A DNA stretch of 64,000 bases from Paenibacillus phocaeensis (GCF_900021165.1 NZ_FCOQ01000013.1:155512-219511), one strand, 5' to 3'. Counted from the stretch's first letter, positions 25,486 to 34,850 are shown. Numbers and translations: made by a program. The notes: generated by a model not told the origin, from the sequence alone.

Positions 25486-26189
25486 TCATAAACCGTCCTC
25501 ACTCAAAGCGAAGTCAACCGCAGACTCTGCGTGAAGTCTGGTTGTATCGTAGAGAGGAACCCGGCAGTCCTCTTGTGAAATGAGCAGCGTGATCTCCGTG
25601 CACCCAAGAATAATAGCCTCGGCTCCCTGCTGACTAAGCTGATCTATGATCCTTAGATAGGATTGCTTAGATTCATCCTTAATGACTCCAAGGCACAGTT
25701 CTTGATAGATGATGTCATGAACGATCGTCCGTTCTGACTCGCCCGGGATGATCACATCGAGTCCGAACTTATCCAGAAGCCTGCCTTTGTAGAAATCTTG
25801 TTCCATGGTGAAAGCTGTACCCAATAAAGCCACTTTCTTAATCCCATCCTTAACCAGCTCTTTTGCTGTCGCATCTGCGATATGAAGGAGTGGAATCGTG
25901 ACCGATTCCTCCATTTCCTTGGCCATCTTGTGCATCGTATTGGTACATAACACGATGAAATCCGCCCCGCCGGCTTCCAGTTTACGGGCAGAATCCATCA
26001 TGATCTTGGCGGCCTCATCCCACTTTCCCTGGTATTGAAGATTTTTAATCTCGTCAAAATCCACCGAATACATGAGATTTTTGCCGAATGATGCCCGCCT
26101 AGCTTCTCATTAGCACGCTGATTAATGATTTGGTAATACACCAGGGATGACTCCCAGCTCATTCCGCCGATTAGGCCTATCGTTTTCAT
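25486..26189 (-). pseudogene. Aspartate/glutamate racemase, frameshifted
   Basis: The N-terminal part MKTIGLIGGMSWESSLVYYQIIN is in one frame and the rest (MYSVDFDEIKNLQYQGKW onward) in another. The break is near 26072, where GCAAAAATC is followed by TCATGTATTCG; one extra base before TCATG would restore a continuous protein of about 230 residues. Both catalytic Cys motifs survive in the second part (VLCTNTMHKM and ILGCTEITLL), so the loss is a single-base event. It is either a recent pseudogene or a sequencing error. The family interconverts L- and D-aspartate or glutamate. The start has AAGGGGTGGG upstream. Confidence 0.8.
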
Positions 26190-26360
26190 CCAACCCACCC
26201 CTTCAAAGGAACATTTCACTCTAGTGTACCATCAAAATATTTACCTGTCGTTTTCCATCTTCCATTCGGTATACCTTGTCGCAATAGGTAAGCAGCCCGT
26301 CAATATCATAACGATTACGAGCCCTATTTCCCACGGTTACCGTAATCTTAGAGTGAACAG

Positions 26361-26388
26361 AAAAAAGCCAATCAGAATTCTGACTGGC
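26361..26388 (-). terminator. Terminator of the GNAT gene
   Basis: GCCAGTCAGAATTCTGATTGGC is self-complementary apart from one wobble and is followed by TTTTTT on the minus strand. It lies about 100 bases beyond the acetyltransferase stop. The intervening G+C-rich stretch (26395-26465) has no gene that I recognise. Confidence 0.75.
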
Positions 26389-26491
26389 CCGATAATGAGG
26401 AGGAGCCGGGTCGCCTGCAGCCGCACATGCGCTCGGGGCCCACCTCGGCTCGGCTATGCCCGAGAAATATCAGAGGTGGCTTCTGATTCTT

Positions 26492-26929
26492 CTACTGTTC
26501 ATTGTACTTCAAATGTAAAATGGGGTAAGGGCGGCCTGCTCCATCCGTCAAATCTTCACCGATTATTCCGAAACCACTTTTTAAGTAAAACCTTGTCGCA
26601 TTCTCATTTTGTTTGTTCACATCAACGGACGTGATCCCAAAACCATTGATGCATATTTGCATCATTTGTTTCCCATACCCTTTGCCAATTTTATCGGGAT
26701 CGAGAAAGAGTGCTTCCAGATGATTTCCATTGATGGCGGTAAAACCAATGAGAGAGTCTTCGGCATACCAGAGACGTACATCAAGATGAGGAAAGTACAT
26801 GGGTAATTCTTTTTTGATTTCCTCTTTATCCTTGAAACTCAAAAAATGATGAGTGGCCATTACCGATCTTTCCCAAAGATTTATGATCTTCTCATAGTCA
26901 TTAATGGCTGCTTTTCTGTTTTGTATCAT
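26492..26929 (-). CDS. GNAT family N-acetyltransferase
   Basis: A 145-residue acetyltransferase starting MIQNRKAAINDYEKIINLWERSV. The acetyl-CoA binding motif is LFLDPDKIGKGYGKQMM, followed by the typical VDVNKQNENATRFYLKSGF. AAGGAG precedes the ATG. It resembles the YjaB-like group that acetylates unknown small molecules. A own terminator follows. Confidence 0.85.
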   Translation of the reverse strand: MIQNRKAAINDYEKIINLWERSVMATHHFLSFKDKEEIKKELPMYFPHLDVRLWYAEDSLIGFTAINGNHLEALFLDPDKIGKGYGKQMMQICINGFGITSVDVNKQNENATRFYLKSGFGIIGEDLTDGAGRPYPILHLKYNEQ

Positions 26930-27079
26930 TTCGTTCTGCTCCTTTTTCTTTTTAATTTATCACGCTCCTTTCATCACTTTTTTGTAGATGGTGATCGTAT
27001 ATCTCCAATTGATATATAACTTCATACTTTCCACTCGTTTCGGAATTTTATTTTCTACTCCACGACAATATCAAGCTCG

Positions 27080-27526
27080 TCAAGTTGGAGTACTTGTGAC
27101 ATCCAGGTACATCCGCGGCACCGGCCCACCCTCTGTATCGGCGACGCCACAGACAACAAACCCCACCGATTCGTAAAACCCTAAAGCGAGCGGGTTGGCG
27201 GACACCTCTATGCGTAAACCGCGGCGCGCAATGTGGGTGATCAGTGCGCTTGCAACGCCTCGGCGCATCCAATCGGGATCAGTGAACAGGTCCTCAAGCT
27301 CAAGGAAATCACCGACGGGACGTACCGACGCGAAGCCGACGACCCGATCGTCAACGACGGCAACCAGTGCAAAAGGCAACATCGCTTCATCCCAAACGAA
27401 CCATTCGGGATGTGCGGCGATGAGATCGCCAGCGCCTTCGTTTTTCAGCGACGCTTGGACGAAAATGTCGCGCAGCGCCTTAACATCGCTAGCAACCGCA
27501 CTTCGAATAAGGATACCCGTTGACAT
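27080..27526 (-). CDS. GNAT family N-acetyltransferase
   Basis: A 148-residue acetyltransferase: IRSAVASDVKALRDIF at the start, acetyl-CoA loop LFTDPDWMRRGVASALI, and ANPLALGFYESVGFVVCG near the end. Codon use is more G+C-rich than in the A+T-rich GNAT next to it, hinting at separate acquisition. GAGGGAG precedes the ATG. Substrate unknown. Confidence 0.85.
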   Translation of the reverse strand: MSTGILIRSAVASDVKALRDIFVQASLKNEGAGDLIAAHPEWFVWDEAMLPFALVAVVDDRVVGFASVRPVGDFLELEDLFTDPDWMRRGVASALITHIARRGLRIEVSANPLALGFYESVGFVVCGVADTEGGPVPRMYLDVTSTPT

Positions 27527-27740
27527 AAATTCACTCCCTCAACGATTATGAGCGGCATTTTTGCAGATCTCCTCCGCAGGCAGAACCTTAATCCTTCGCC
27601 CTACGTTAGGATACGGACTCTCGTAATATGTATAGGGCGAAAGCAAGAGAATTTCCAAAAGCCTGCTACAGAGTGTTGGATCTCGGTAGCTCCTATTATA
27701 GCGAAGATATTGCCCACGGGGCTATTTCCTCGAAACAGCC

Positions 27741-27914
27741 AACGGGAGTAACAGCATCGATACTCGTTATGGTTCTCTTTAGTGGCAACGAGACCTTCAC
27801 AGAGACTATAATGATCGTATACGAAGTGCTGTGAATCCATTGGGTTCATTCCGATACGTATTCCTCCATATAAGTGATTAGAGGTGAGTTGCTTGAAAAC
27901 CAATCGTGTCCCAT
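27741..27914. repeat. 174-bp direct repeat, copy 1 (XRE promoter and first codons)
   Basis: Matches 37110-37283 in the same orientation with about 19 mismatches and no gap by hand alignment. It contains the end of a small open frame (ETFTETIMIVYEVL, stop 27832-27834), the leader and ribosome site of the XRE regulator and its first seven codons. Confidence 0.9.
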
Positions 27915-28747
27915 CCGCATTGGGTGAGTTCATAAAATCGCGCAGAGAACGCTTGCAGCCTTCAGAGGCAGGAATCCAGCCGCTGCCCGGACGAAGACGC
28001 ACCCCGGGACTTCGAAGAGAAGAAGTCTCTTATCTTGCCAATATAAGCGTGACTTACTATGCCTGGCTGGAGCAAGGCAAGGAGGTGAATCCTTCGCCGG
28101 AAGTGCTGCTAAGTATCAGCAAAGCGCTTCAGCTTAACGAAGACGAGCAGAAGCATCTATTCGATTTAGCCAATGTTGATGTGGCTAGCGTCGTCACAGG
28201 GTCAAATAACACTGGACCGGATACGGGAGTTCTACAGAAAATCGTAGATCAGCTTTATTATCCTTCTTTTATCACGGGCGAAGGTACGGATGTTATCGCT
28301 TGGAATCGGGCAGCGGAATTGATCGTAGCCGATTTCGGCAATCTGCCGGACAATGAACGGAATATGATGGACATTATGTTTTTGAAGCCGGATTACCGCA
28401 ACAGACTGGTGAATTGGGAAGCCGCTGCCCGTTACTCTGTTGCCGTTCTGCGGGCAAGCTTCGATCTTTACAAGAACAACCCGTTCTATATGGAACGGTT
28501 TGAGCGCTTGATGCGGGAAAGTGTGGAGTTCGTACATTTCTGGGAGCTCTATGAAATCAAACAGAAACGCGTAGCCACCGCTTTATTCCGTGTTCCTGAC
28601 GCACAGGAGATGGAGTTCGAGCTCCATTCCGCGGCAGGTATCGATAATGACCCGGGACTGCACTGGTGTTTCTTTGTTCCGGTGCCCGGTTCGGGTACGG
28701 AGGAAAGATTATTACGTTTACTTGAGCAGGACAGGCAACTCCCGTAG
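27893..28747 (+). CDS. XRE family regulator with MmyB-like ligand domain
   Basis: About 284 residues. The N-terminal helix-turn-helix (ALGEFIKSRRERLQPSEAGIQ ... GLRREEVSYLANISVTYYAWLEQGKEVNPSPEVL) is the classic form of this family. Residues about 105-270 are the MmyB-like PAS-type ligand domain (TDVIAWNRAAELIVADFGNLP, NMMDIMFLKPDYRNRLVNWEAAARYSVAVLRA). TTG 27893 is preferred because GAGGTG lies 6 bases before it; GTG 27884 is in frame. Such regulators normally control adjacent oxidoreductase genes, here represented by a truncated aldo/keto reductase. Confidence 0.88.
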   Translation: MKTNRVPSALGEFIKSRRERLQPSEAGIQPLPGRRRTPGLRREEVSYLANISVTYYAWLEQGKEVNPSPEVLLSISKALQLNEDEQKHLFDLANVDVASVVTGSNNTGPDTGVLQKIVDQLYYPSFITGEGTDVIAWNRAAELIVADFGNLPDNERNMMDIMFLKPDYRNRLVNWEAAARYSVAVLRASFDLYKNNPFYMERFERLMRESVEFVHFWELYEIKQKRVATALFRVPDAQEMEFELHSAAGIDNDPGLHWCFFVPVPGSGTEERLLRLLEQDRQLP

Positions 28748-28767
28748 ACTATTACTCCCGTTAATAG

Positions 28768-29259
28768 TATAGATGTGCAAGCCGAGAGTGCTGGGAGATG
28801 TTCCCTCTCTGTGCGGACAACGGGATCCAAACCCTCATTTACAGTCCTCTGGCGCGCGGTCGACTGGCTCGGCCCTGGGGAGCAACGAGTATTCGATCGG
28901 AAGCCGAGCCGGCAGCCGCCCAATTATACGAACTAACCGCAGCAGCCGATGAGAAGATCATCGGAGCGATAGGCGCAGTGGCAAAAGAGCGCGGAGTTAG
29001 TCAAGCCGTCATTTCTCTTGCTTGGATATATCGTAATCCGGTTGTGGCCGCACCTATCGTAGGAGCGCTCAAAGCCAGCCATATCGATGATGCGATTCAA
29101 GCATTGTCTATAAAGCTGACCGACGAGGAAGCCACCCGCTTGGAAGCGGAATACACGCCTCGTGTTGACCCGATAGTCGCTAGCTCCGACCCCAAAGGAA
29201 TCGCCAAAGCAGCGGCATCCGTTGGCCTGAACATTTCCGTACCCGCTGCCTCCAAATAG
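28768..29259 (+). pseudogene. Aldo/keto reductase, C-terminal fragment
   Basis: The frame opens after a TAG at 28765 and encodes only the last half of an aldo/keto reductase: EMFPLCADNGIQTLIYSPLARGRLARPWG through GVSQAVISLAWIYRNPVVAAPIVGALKASHIDDA. The N-terminal barrel half with the catalytic Asp, Tyr and Lys is missing. No ribosome site serves the ATG at 28798. It is a deletion remnant, placed right after the XRE regulator that may once have controlled it. Confidence 0.8.
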
Positions 29260-29285
29260 ATTGACCGGTACCTGAATAAAAGGCT

Positions 29286-30260
29286 TCATGCTTCCACACT
29301 CAATATCGTTTCCTTTTTGCTTAGTTTTGTCAGTTCAACACTTGTCTTCCACAAGTCTTTTCTATTCTCCCGATTATAGGAAAGATCCGACGATTTTATT
29401 TCCCGGGTGCCTTCAAAATATTTACCTGTCGTTTCATGAAGATCGGGATTCAATAGCAGCGATACTAATGCATCGCCTGATTTATGAACTGCATTTCCGT
29501 TGGGACGCAACAAATCAAACGCGGGAAGAAGATGTTTCATCATAAATCTCATTAACGGAGGAAAAGTTCGTGAGAACCCTGTACCCGGCATCTGCCCCGG
29601 ATTGAAAGCATTCACCGTAATCTTCTTCTCCGTTTGCTGTTGTATTCTTTCTGCGAACTCGTAAGCACAGTATATATTACATAATTTCGAAGTCGAGTAG
29701 CGACGCTGGCCAACGGTAAGCATGCTTTCGTTAGAACTCATTTCCTTAGGGTAAGCCAGCAATCTGGCATTCTCATAGACGGGGGCGGCAACGATTGTCT
29801 TTTGCGCCGGATCATGAGTCCCGCTGCTGACAAAAACGATTCTGCCAGAATCGAGCATTTGCTCGAGCAGCATGTTGGCCAGCAGAAAATGTCCGAGATG
29901 ATTAATTCCAAAGGTGCTTTCAAATCCATCTTGGGTATAGTGCGTTTTATCAACCATAATTAATCCTGCGTTGCAAACAAGAGCATATAAAGGCGGATAA
30001 TCTAAATTGGAAAATTCACTCACAAAATTCCTCACGGATGCCAAGGAGGCAAGGTCAAGCTCCAAGGAGGTTATGTTCTTATTGTTTGTTTCTTTCGTAA
30101 GCGATTCGACGGCTTCCTTCGCTTTAGCTGCATTGCGGCAAGCTAGTATAACATGATGATTAGGGTCGGCTTTGGCAATGTGTTTAGCGCACGCATAACC
30201 TAACCCTGAATTCCCACCGGTTATAATAAACGTTCTTGGACTTTTCGTTTTTGTTAACAT
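29286..30260 (-). CDS. Short-chain dehydrogenase/reductase
   Basis: A 324-residue SDR with NAD(P)-binding TGGNSGLGYACA, structural CNAG and catalytic Ser (VFVSSGTHD) and Tyr/Lys (RRYSTSKLCN). The long form with SLELDLASLASVRNF resembles the retinol dehydrogenase/protochlorophyllide reductase-like branch. GAGGAGG precedes the ATG. It is divergent from a TetR gene with two palindromic operators between them, so its expression is very likely repressed by that protein. Confidence 0.88.
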   Translation of the reverse strand: MLTKTKSPRTFIITGGNSGLGYACAKHIAKADPNHHVILACRNAAKAKEAVESLTKETNNKNITSLELDLASLASVRNFVSEFSNLDYPPLYALVCNAGLIMVDKTHYTQDGFESTFGINHLGHFLLANMLLEQMLDSGRIVFVSSGTHDPAQKTIVAAPVYENARLLAYPKEMSSNESMLTVGQRRYSTSKLCNIYCAYEFAERIQQQTEKKITVNAFNPGQMPGTGFSRTFPPLMRFMMKHLLPAFDLLRPNGNAVHKSGDALVSLLLNPDLHETTGKYFEGTREIKSSDLSYNRENRKDLWKTSVELTKLSKKETILSVEA

Positions 30261-30299
30261 CGTAGCCCTCCTCTTTAAAATGGTTCCGTGGATCTCGAA

Positions 30300-30352
30300 G
30301 TTGACACCGTCAACCTATTCTCATCATATTCCTTGAAGTTGACGGTGTCAAC
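30300..30352. promoter_or_regulatory. Twin TetR operators between SDR and TetR genes
   Basis: Two copies of GTTGAC-N3-GTCAAC, at 30300-30314 and 30338-30352. Each is a perfect palindrome with a 3-base spacer (ACC and GGT), so they are exact reverse complements. Centres are 38 bases apart within the 139-base divergent promoter region. Confidence 0.8.
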
Positions 30353-30399
30353 CTGTTATTGTAAAGTTGATCCTATACCTAGATGCCAAAGAGGGTACT

Positions 30400-30972
30400 A
30401 TGAAAAACAGTAATGACACCAAACAAAGGCTGATCGATGTCACTCGAAAAATGATAGATACTCGTGGCGTCGATTCCGTTAGTATGCGCGACCTTGGAAA
30501 GGAAATGAATCTATCCAGGAGTGCGGTTTATGTATATTTCAAAAATAAGGATGATTTACTTGCAGCCGTTATCACGGAAAATTATGAAACGCTGACAAGT
30601 CGCATTCGGAGATTAATGGAGGAAATTAACGATCCACGAAAGCTTGTTTATGAAGCTTTATATACCTTTTATGATTTTGGAATCAAGAATCATGAGCAGT
30701 ATCAACTGATGTTCCGCAAGCAGTGGGGGAAGGACTATCCTCTTCTTCACACTGCAGCCGTTGAAACCTATGGAGCGATCCATAAATGTCTGGAGATCGC
30801 TCATGAACGAAATGACACGATCAACAAATCACCGAAACAATTGACGGCAATGGCATCGGCCTTTATTGCCGGACTTGTTGATCTAAATTCCGCTGGACAT
30901 CTGGAGCCTGAAAAAGGATTGGACGATCCAAGCGGTTTGATTCATTCCTTTTTAGATTTGATGTTTGTTTAA
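30400..30972 (+). CDS. TetR/AcrR family transcriptional regulator
   Basis: 190 residues with the TetR helix-turn-helix at the N-terminus (RLIDVTRKMIDTRGVDSVSMRDLGKEMNLSRSAVYVYFKNKDDLLAAV) and a C-terminal ligand domain of the WHG type (GIKNHEQYQLMFRKQWG). ATG 30400 follows AGAGGG; the ORF extends to 30367 without support. It should bind the twin operators just upstream and repress itself and the divergent SDR. Confidence 0.88.
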   Translation: MKNSNDTKQRLIDVTRKMIDTRGVDSVSMRDLGKEMNLSRSAVYVYFKNKDDLLAAVITENYETLTSRIRRLMEEINDPRKLVYEALYTFYDFGIKNHEQYQLMFRKQWGKDYPLLHTAAVETYGAIHKCLEIAHERNDTINKSPKQLTAMASAFIAGLVDLNSAGHLEPEKGLDDPSGLIHSFLDLMFV

Positions 30973-30987
30973 GCTGGCGAATAGAAA

Positions 30988-31023
30988 AACCGCGTGGGAT
31001 CCTGGCCTGGATCTCACACGGTT
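30988..31023 (+). terminator. Hairpin after the TetR gene
   Basis: AACCG-GTG-GATCC pairs with GGATC-CAC-CGGTT around a short loop. T content downstream is weak (GATTTGG), so termination strength is uncertain. Confidence 0.55.
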
Positions 31024-31467
31024 GATTTGGATCCACTTTTATAACCGCCTTTTTGTTAACTGATTAACAAAAAAAATTATCATATTCAATAGAATTGGTC
31101 AATCGTAAAGCGAATTTTAAACAAACAAAAAGCCGACAGACAATACACAATCTGTTGGCAGGCAAAGGGTTTAGCAACTGCTCGTTATCATATCCTCGCA
31201 TTGAAACCATATCGTATCTGCGAATTTTGCTAATAACATAAACAGCATAGAAAATCCCTCAATTTTATCTATTTAACTGATTGGACACTTAATCTGATCT
31301 CGCAACCTATGGTCTATTTAAGAGCCCTACTTATGATACGGTTCAGCGTATGATCACTTAGGCCAAATTCTATACCGCGGCGCTCTGCATTTCGCCTTTT
31401 AATACATTTGCAGGCCTATCATACGCAAGGTGAGATCACTTCTGTTAAGTTCCGAGAAAAACCCCTT
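31024..31467. other. Gene-free A+T-rich gap with two hairpins
   Basis: TTTTTGTTAA/TTAACAAAAA at 31050-31073 and GCCGACAGA/TCTGTTGGC at 31132-31159. The second is followed by T-rich sequence on the minus strand and so looks like a terminator, but no minus-strand gene ends near it: the TetR stop is 300 bases away. The remaining 300 bases are full of stops and may be a decayed gene. Confidence 0.5.
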
Positions 31468-32052
31468 TCACCGTGACAGTCGCGACTGGAGATCGCGTAT
31501 GAAGTCCTCGGCCAGTTGCCGCGGGACAAGCTGAACGGGATCGCGTCCGCTCAGAATCCAGAAGAAGCTCGGGCCGATCAGCATGGCGGTTGCCTGATCG
31601 AGCGGGACTGGAAGCGTGTCCTTCCCGAGCGAGCGAGCGATCACGACCCGTGCGCTGTCGCCGAGCGGATCCTTCGCGGAGAGCAACTCCGCCACGGCGG
31701 AATCGTGCTGCGCTTCGCCGAGGAGCGCCCGATAGGCAGCGCCGGCCGGTGAGTACGCTAGGAAGCGCACAAGCGCTTCCAGGTAAGCAGTGATGTCTTC
31801 CAAGGGAGCCCCTGTCGGGCTAATCGCTAATTCCTCCTCCGCATCAGCCACGCTGGCCTCGAATAGGATCTCCGCTTTATGGGACCACCAACGATATACG
31901 GTCTGCCGGGATACACCTGCTTTTTCGGCGATGCTCTTCATCGTCATTGCCGCATAACCGACCTCGACCAAGAGATCGTCAGCCGCATTCAGAACAGCCG
32001 CCCTCGCTTGCTCGCTTCGGGGACGACCGCCATGATAGTGTTCTTTGTCCAT
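31468..32052 (-). CDS. TetR family regulator (TetR_C_11 type)
   Basis: About 194 residues. The HTH reads AAVLNAADDLLVEVGYAAMTMKSIAEKAGVSRQTVYRWWSHKAEIL, and the C-terminal domain has the R-x-L/AYSPAGAAYRALLGEAQHD pattern of actinobacterial TetR proteins. Codons end in G or C far more than in the genes to the left, as in the next two genes. ATG 32052 fits GAGG better than 32058. It is divergent from an epimerase-MFS pair and likely represses it. Confidence 0.85.
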   Translation of the reverse strand: MDKEHYHGGRPRSEQARAAVLNAADDLLVEVGYAAMTMKSIAEKAGVSRQTVYRWWSHKAEILFEASVADAEEELAISPTGAPLEDITAYLEALVRFLAYSPAGAAYRALLGEAQHDSAVAELLSAKDPLGDSARVVIARSLGKDTLPVPLDQATAMLIGPSFFWILSGRDPVQLVPRQLAEDFIRDLQSRLSR

Positions 32053-32286
32053 ATTCATGCCTCAACTATACACGGAGAATGTGCTCCTTGTCTATTTTTG
32101 CTATATATATCCGTTTTCCCTCCATCAAAAATTAATTACTGGACACGTTGTATCGTTTCTAGTATATTAAGTTACACGGTGTCTCGTTATCGAGAAAGGC
32201 AAACGTCATCGTTCATCCTGACGATACGAGTAACCGCAAAATAAAATAGGTGTAGCCCGCAAAAGGGTTGCAAGGAGGTTATTCAG

Positions 32287-33192
32287 ATGAAAGTATTTGT
32301 CACTGGAGCAACAGGATGGATCGGATCAGCCACCGTCGATGAGCTGCTAAGAGCGGGTCACAAGGTCGTTGGATTGGCTCGGTCGGACAGTTCTGCAGCG
32401 TCGCTCGAGGCGAAAGGCGCGACGGCTCTGCGCGGGGATCTCGACAACCTCGACTCTCTTCGCCGCGGAGCGACCGAGGCCGAGGCTGTTGTCCACCTGG
32501 CGAACAAGCACGACTGGGCGAATCCGTCGGAGTCGGATCGCGCCGAACGGGCCGCAGTCGAGACTCTCGCCGAAGCCCTCGTCGGCACCGACCGGCCGTT
32601 CGTGGTCGCCAATGGCCTGTCCGGTCTGGTCCAGGGGCGATCGGTGCTGGAGACGGACCCGTCGCCAGCAGTGGGTCCGGACTCTGCCCGGGGCGGAGCA
32701 GAGAATCTCGCTCTCGACTATGTCGGTCGGGGAGTGCGGACCATCATCGCCCGGTTCGCGCCGACGGTTCACGGGGCCGGAGACTGGGGCTTTATCAACT
32801 TCCTGGTGAACGCCGCGCGTAAGCAGGGTGTGTCCGGGTACATCGGAGACGGCTCCAACGCTTGGTCCGCGGTACACCGTTCCGATGCCGCCAAGCTCAT
32901 CCGACTCGGACTCGAGAAGGCGCCCGCCGGATCGCGCCTGCATGCGGTCGCGGAGGAGGCTGTCTCCACCCGGACGATTGCCGAAGCCATCGGTCGCATC
33001 CTCGGCATTCCGGTAATATCGGTTGACCACGAGAACGCCAGCGCTCACTTTGGATTTGTCGGCAGCTTCTTCAAACTTTCCATGACCGGCTCCAGTGAGC
33101 GCACCCGCGAACTACTCGCTTGGGAACCTTCCGGGCCGACACTGGTGAATGACATCATGGCAGGCGCGTACACAGAGGCAGGACATCAATGA
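32287..33192 (+). CDS. NAD-dependent epimerase/dehydratase-like SDR
   Basis: A 301-residue extended SDR with the NAD-binding start KVFVTGATGWIGSATVDELL and GLARSDSSAASLEAKGA. The YxxxK is not obvious, as is usual in this atypical branch. It resembles the protein at 37.2-38.2 kb over its whole length. Strong AGGAGG site at the start. The stop overlaps the MFS start (ATGA), so the two are translationally coupled. High G+C codon use suggests transfer from an actinobacterium. Confidence 0.85.
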   Translation: MKVFVTGATGWIGSATVDELLRAGHKVVGLARSDSSAASLEAKGATALRGDLDNLDSLRRGATEAEAVVHLANKHDWANPSESDRAERAAVETLAEALVGTDRPFVVANGLSGLVQGRSVLETDPSPAVGPDSARGGAENLALDYVGRGVRTIIARFAPTVHGAGDWGFINFLVNAARKQGVSGYIGDGSNAWSAVHRSDAAKLIRLGLEKAPAGSRLHAVAEEAVSTRTIAEAIGRILGIPVISVDHENASAHFGFVGSFFKLSMTGSSERTRELLAWEPSGPTLVNDIMAGAYTEAGHQ

Positions 33193-34724
33193 GTACCCCA
33201 CAGACAGGGTCCCCTGGTGCTGCGATCCCTTTTCAGCATCAAGGGCGGGTCCTGGCATGCGTGTGCGCTTGCACCATTCTGGTCGTAGGCCTCGTTGCTG
33301 CCATCAATTTGGCTGTTCCGATGCTCGCGGCCAGCGGGCTGCACCCGAGCTCCTCGGAGCTGCTGTGGATTGTTGACGCTTATGTCGTCGTGTTCGCCTG
33401 CCTGGTCATCCCGGGCGGCGCGGCCGGCGACCGATTCGGACGCAAGGGCGTGCTGATCGCCGGGCTCGTCACGTTCGCGGCCGGCGCGGCGATCTCGGCC
33501 GTTTCGGCGAACGTGAACATCCTACTCCTTGGCCGCGCAATTACCGGCGTTGGAGCGGCACTGACGCTTCCGAACTGCGTGGGAGTGCTGGTTCACGCGA
33601 CCTCATCCGATCGGCGCGGCCGAGCCCTCGCCATCTGGGGCGCGACCACCGGCATAGGCGGGCTCGTTGGAAACATCGCTGGCGCGGCTTTACTGACTAC
33701 AGGATCATGGCGAACCCTGTTCGAGGCCATCGTGCCTGTTGCGCTTCTCTGCGCGATCTGGACGGCTCTTGCCGTACAACGCAGCAGCCGCAGCCCACGC
33801 AGCCTTGACCCTGCCGGCACCGCCTTGCTTGTCGCAGCAACCACTGCTCTCTTAATCGGCATCATCGAGGGGCCGGAGAGCGGTTGGAGCAGTGCCGTCG
33901 TCATCGCCGCGTTCGGGGTCAGTGTCGTGCTCGTCATCACATGGGTCGTGGTCGAACTGCGCGTTCGTCACCCCTTGCTCGACCCTCGCCTGTTCCGAAT
34001 CCCCCTGCTCAGCACCGCCAGCCTGGGTATGCTCGTGATGTTCTTCGGCAGCTTTGGCTTGTTCTACCTCAACGCTTCGCTCCTGCAGTACGGCCGCGGG
34101 TACTCCGTCCTGCAAACCGGGCTCGCGATTGTTCCTATGTCGGTGCCCATGCTGCTCGCCGCTCGATACGTTCCCGACCTGGTGAGGCGCGTCGGTATTC
34201 CCGCAACGCTGTCCGCTGCCTTCCTCGCCATCGGCGTCGGACTGTTCGGCCTAACTTCCGCCTTGCACCAGCCATATTTCGCCTACGCAGCTTGGCTCGT
34301 CCTCATCGGAATTGGCTTCGCTCTCGCCCTTCCATGCCTGACAGCCGAGCTCACGGCGGCGCTGCCCGCCGAACAAGCCGGGGTCGCAGGGGGACTTCAA
34401 TCTGCAACCCGGGAATTTGGCAGCGCCCTCGGCGTCGCGATTATCGGCACCGTGCTGACCGAGAGCTTCTCCCGGCATCTTCCGGCAAGCCTTCAATGCT
34501 ACGACCCGATTCCGCGTACGGTAGCCGAAGCCGTCGCTGCGTTTCCTGCTCAGCAAACCGCTATCATCGACTCCTTCACCACCGGAGCCGAGTCCGCGCT
34601 GCAGGTGGCAAGCATCGTCACTCTTCTCGCGGGAGTCCTCGTCATCGCGGCCGCATTCCAGGCCAGCCGACGACGACGCGAGCAGAGCGCAACCAGTGTG
34701 GTTTCGAAGCCACCCGATGGATAA
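33189..34724 (+). CDS. MFS transporter, DHA2 (14-TM) drug exporter type
   Basis: A 511-residue transporter with about 14 membrane spans and the MFS motif A GGAAGDRFGRKG after the second span. RAITGVGAALTLPNCVGVLV and the long C-terminal half match QacA/EmrB-type proton-driven exporters. Coupled by ATGA overlap to the SDR gene and divergent from a TetR gene; this TetR-SDR-MFS layout is common in actinobacteria. Likely exports a toxic compound or antibiotic, substrate unknown. Codon use is G+C-rich. Confidence 0.9.
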   Translation: MSTPQTGSPGAAIPFQHQGRVLACVCACTILVVGLVAAINLAVPMLAASGLHPSSSELLWIVDAYVVVFACLVIPGGAAGDRFGRKGVLIAGLVTFAAGAAISAVSANVNILLLGRAITGVGAALTLPNCVGVLVHATSSDRRGRALAIWGATTGIGGLVGNIAGAALLTTGSWRTLFEAIVPVALLCAIWTALAVQRSSRSPRSLDPAGTALLVAATTALLIGIIEGPESGWSSAVVIAAFGVSVVLVITWVVVELRVRHPLLDPRLFRIPLLSTASLGMLVMFFGSFGLFYLNASLLQYGRGYSVLQTGLAIVPMSVPMLLAARYVPDLVRRVGIPATLSAAFLAIGVGLFGLTSALHQPYFAYAAWLVLIGIGFALALPCLTAELTAALPAEQAGVAGGLQSATREFGSALGVAIIGTVLTESFSRHLPASLQCYDPIPRTVAEAVAAFPAQQTAIIDSFTTGAESALQVASIVTLLAGVLVIAAAFQASRRRREQSATSVVSKPPDG

Positions 34725-34770
34725 GAAGTGTCAGGCGAGTACAGTGGATCAATTACAATTAAATCCAAAA

Positions 34771-34819
34771 ACTTGCCGTCATTTATGATCCAGTTCACCG
34801 CGCTGTCTGTAACGGCAAG
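34771..34819. repeat. 49-bp palindromic element, copy A
   Basis: Begins ACTTGCCGT and ends TAACGGCAAG, so the ends are complementary. Matches 36130-36178 at 42 of 49 positions with no gap. Lies just after the MFS gene, where it may act as a weak terminator. Confidence 0.8.
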
Positions 34820-34850
34820 CAACAACTCCAATCAACGTAAACTCCTGGTA

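Noticed and set aside
27628..27834. Small gene ending in YEVL shared by both 174-bp repeats
   Set aside because: The frame is kept in both copies, but by hand count most of the differences change the amino acid, which does not suggest selection on the peptide; no ribosome site.
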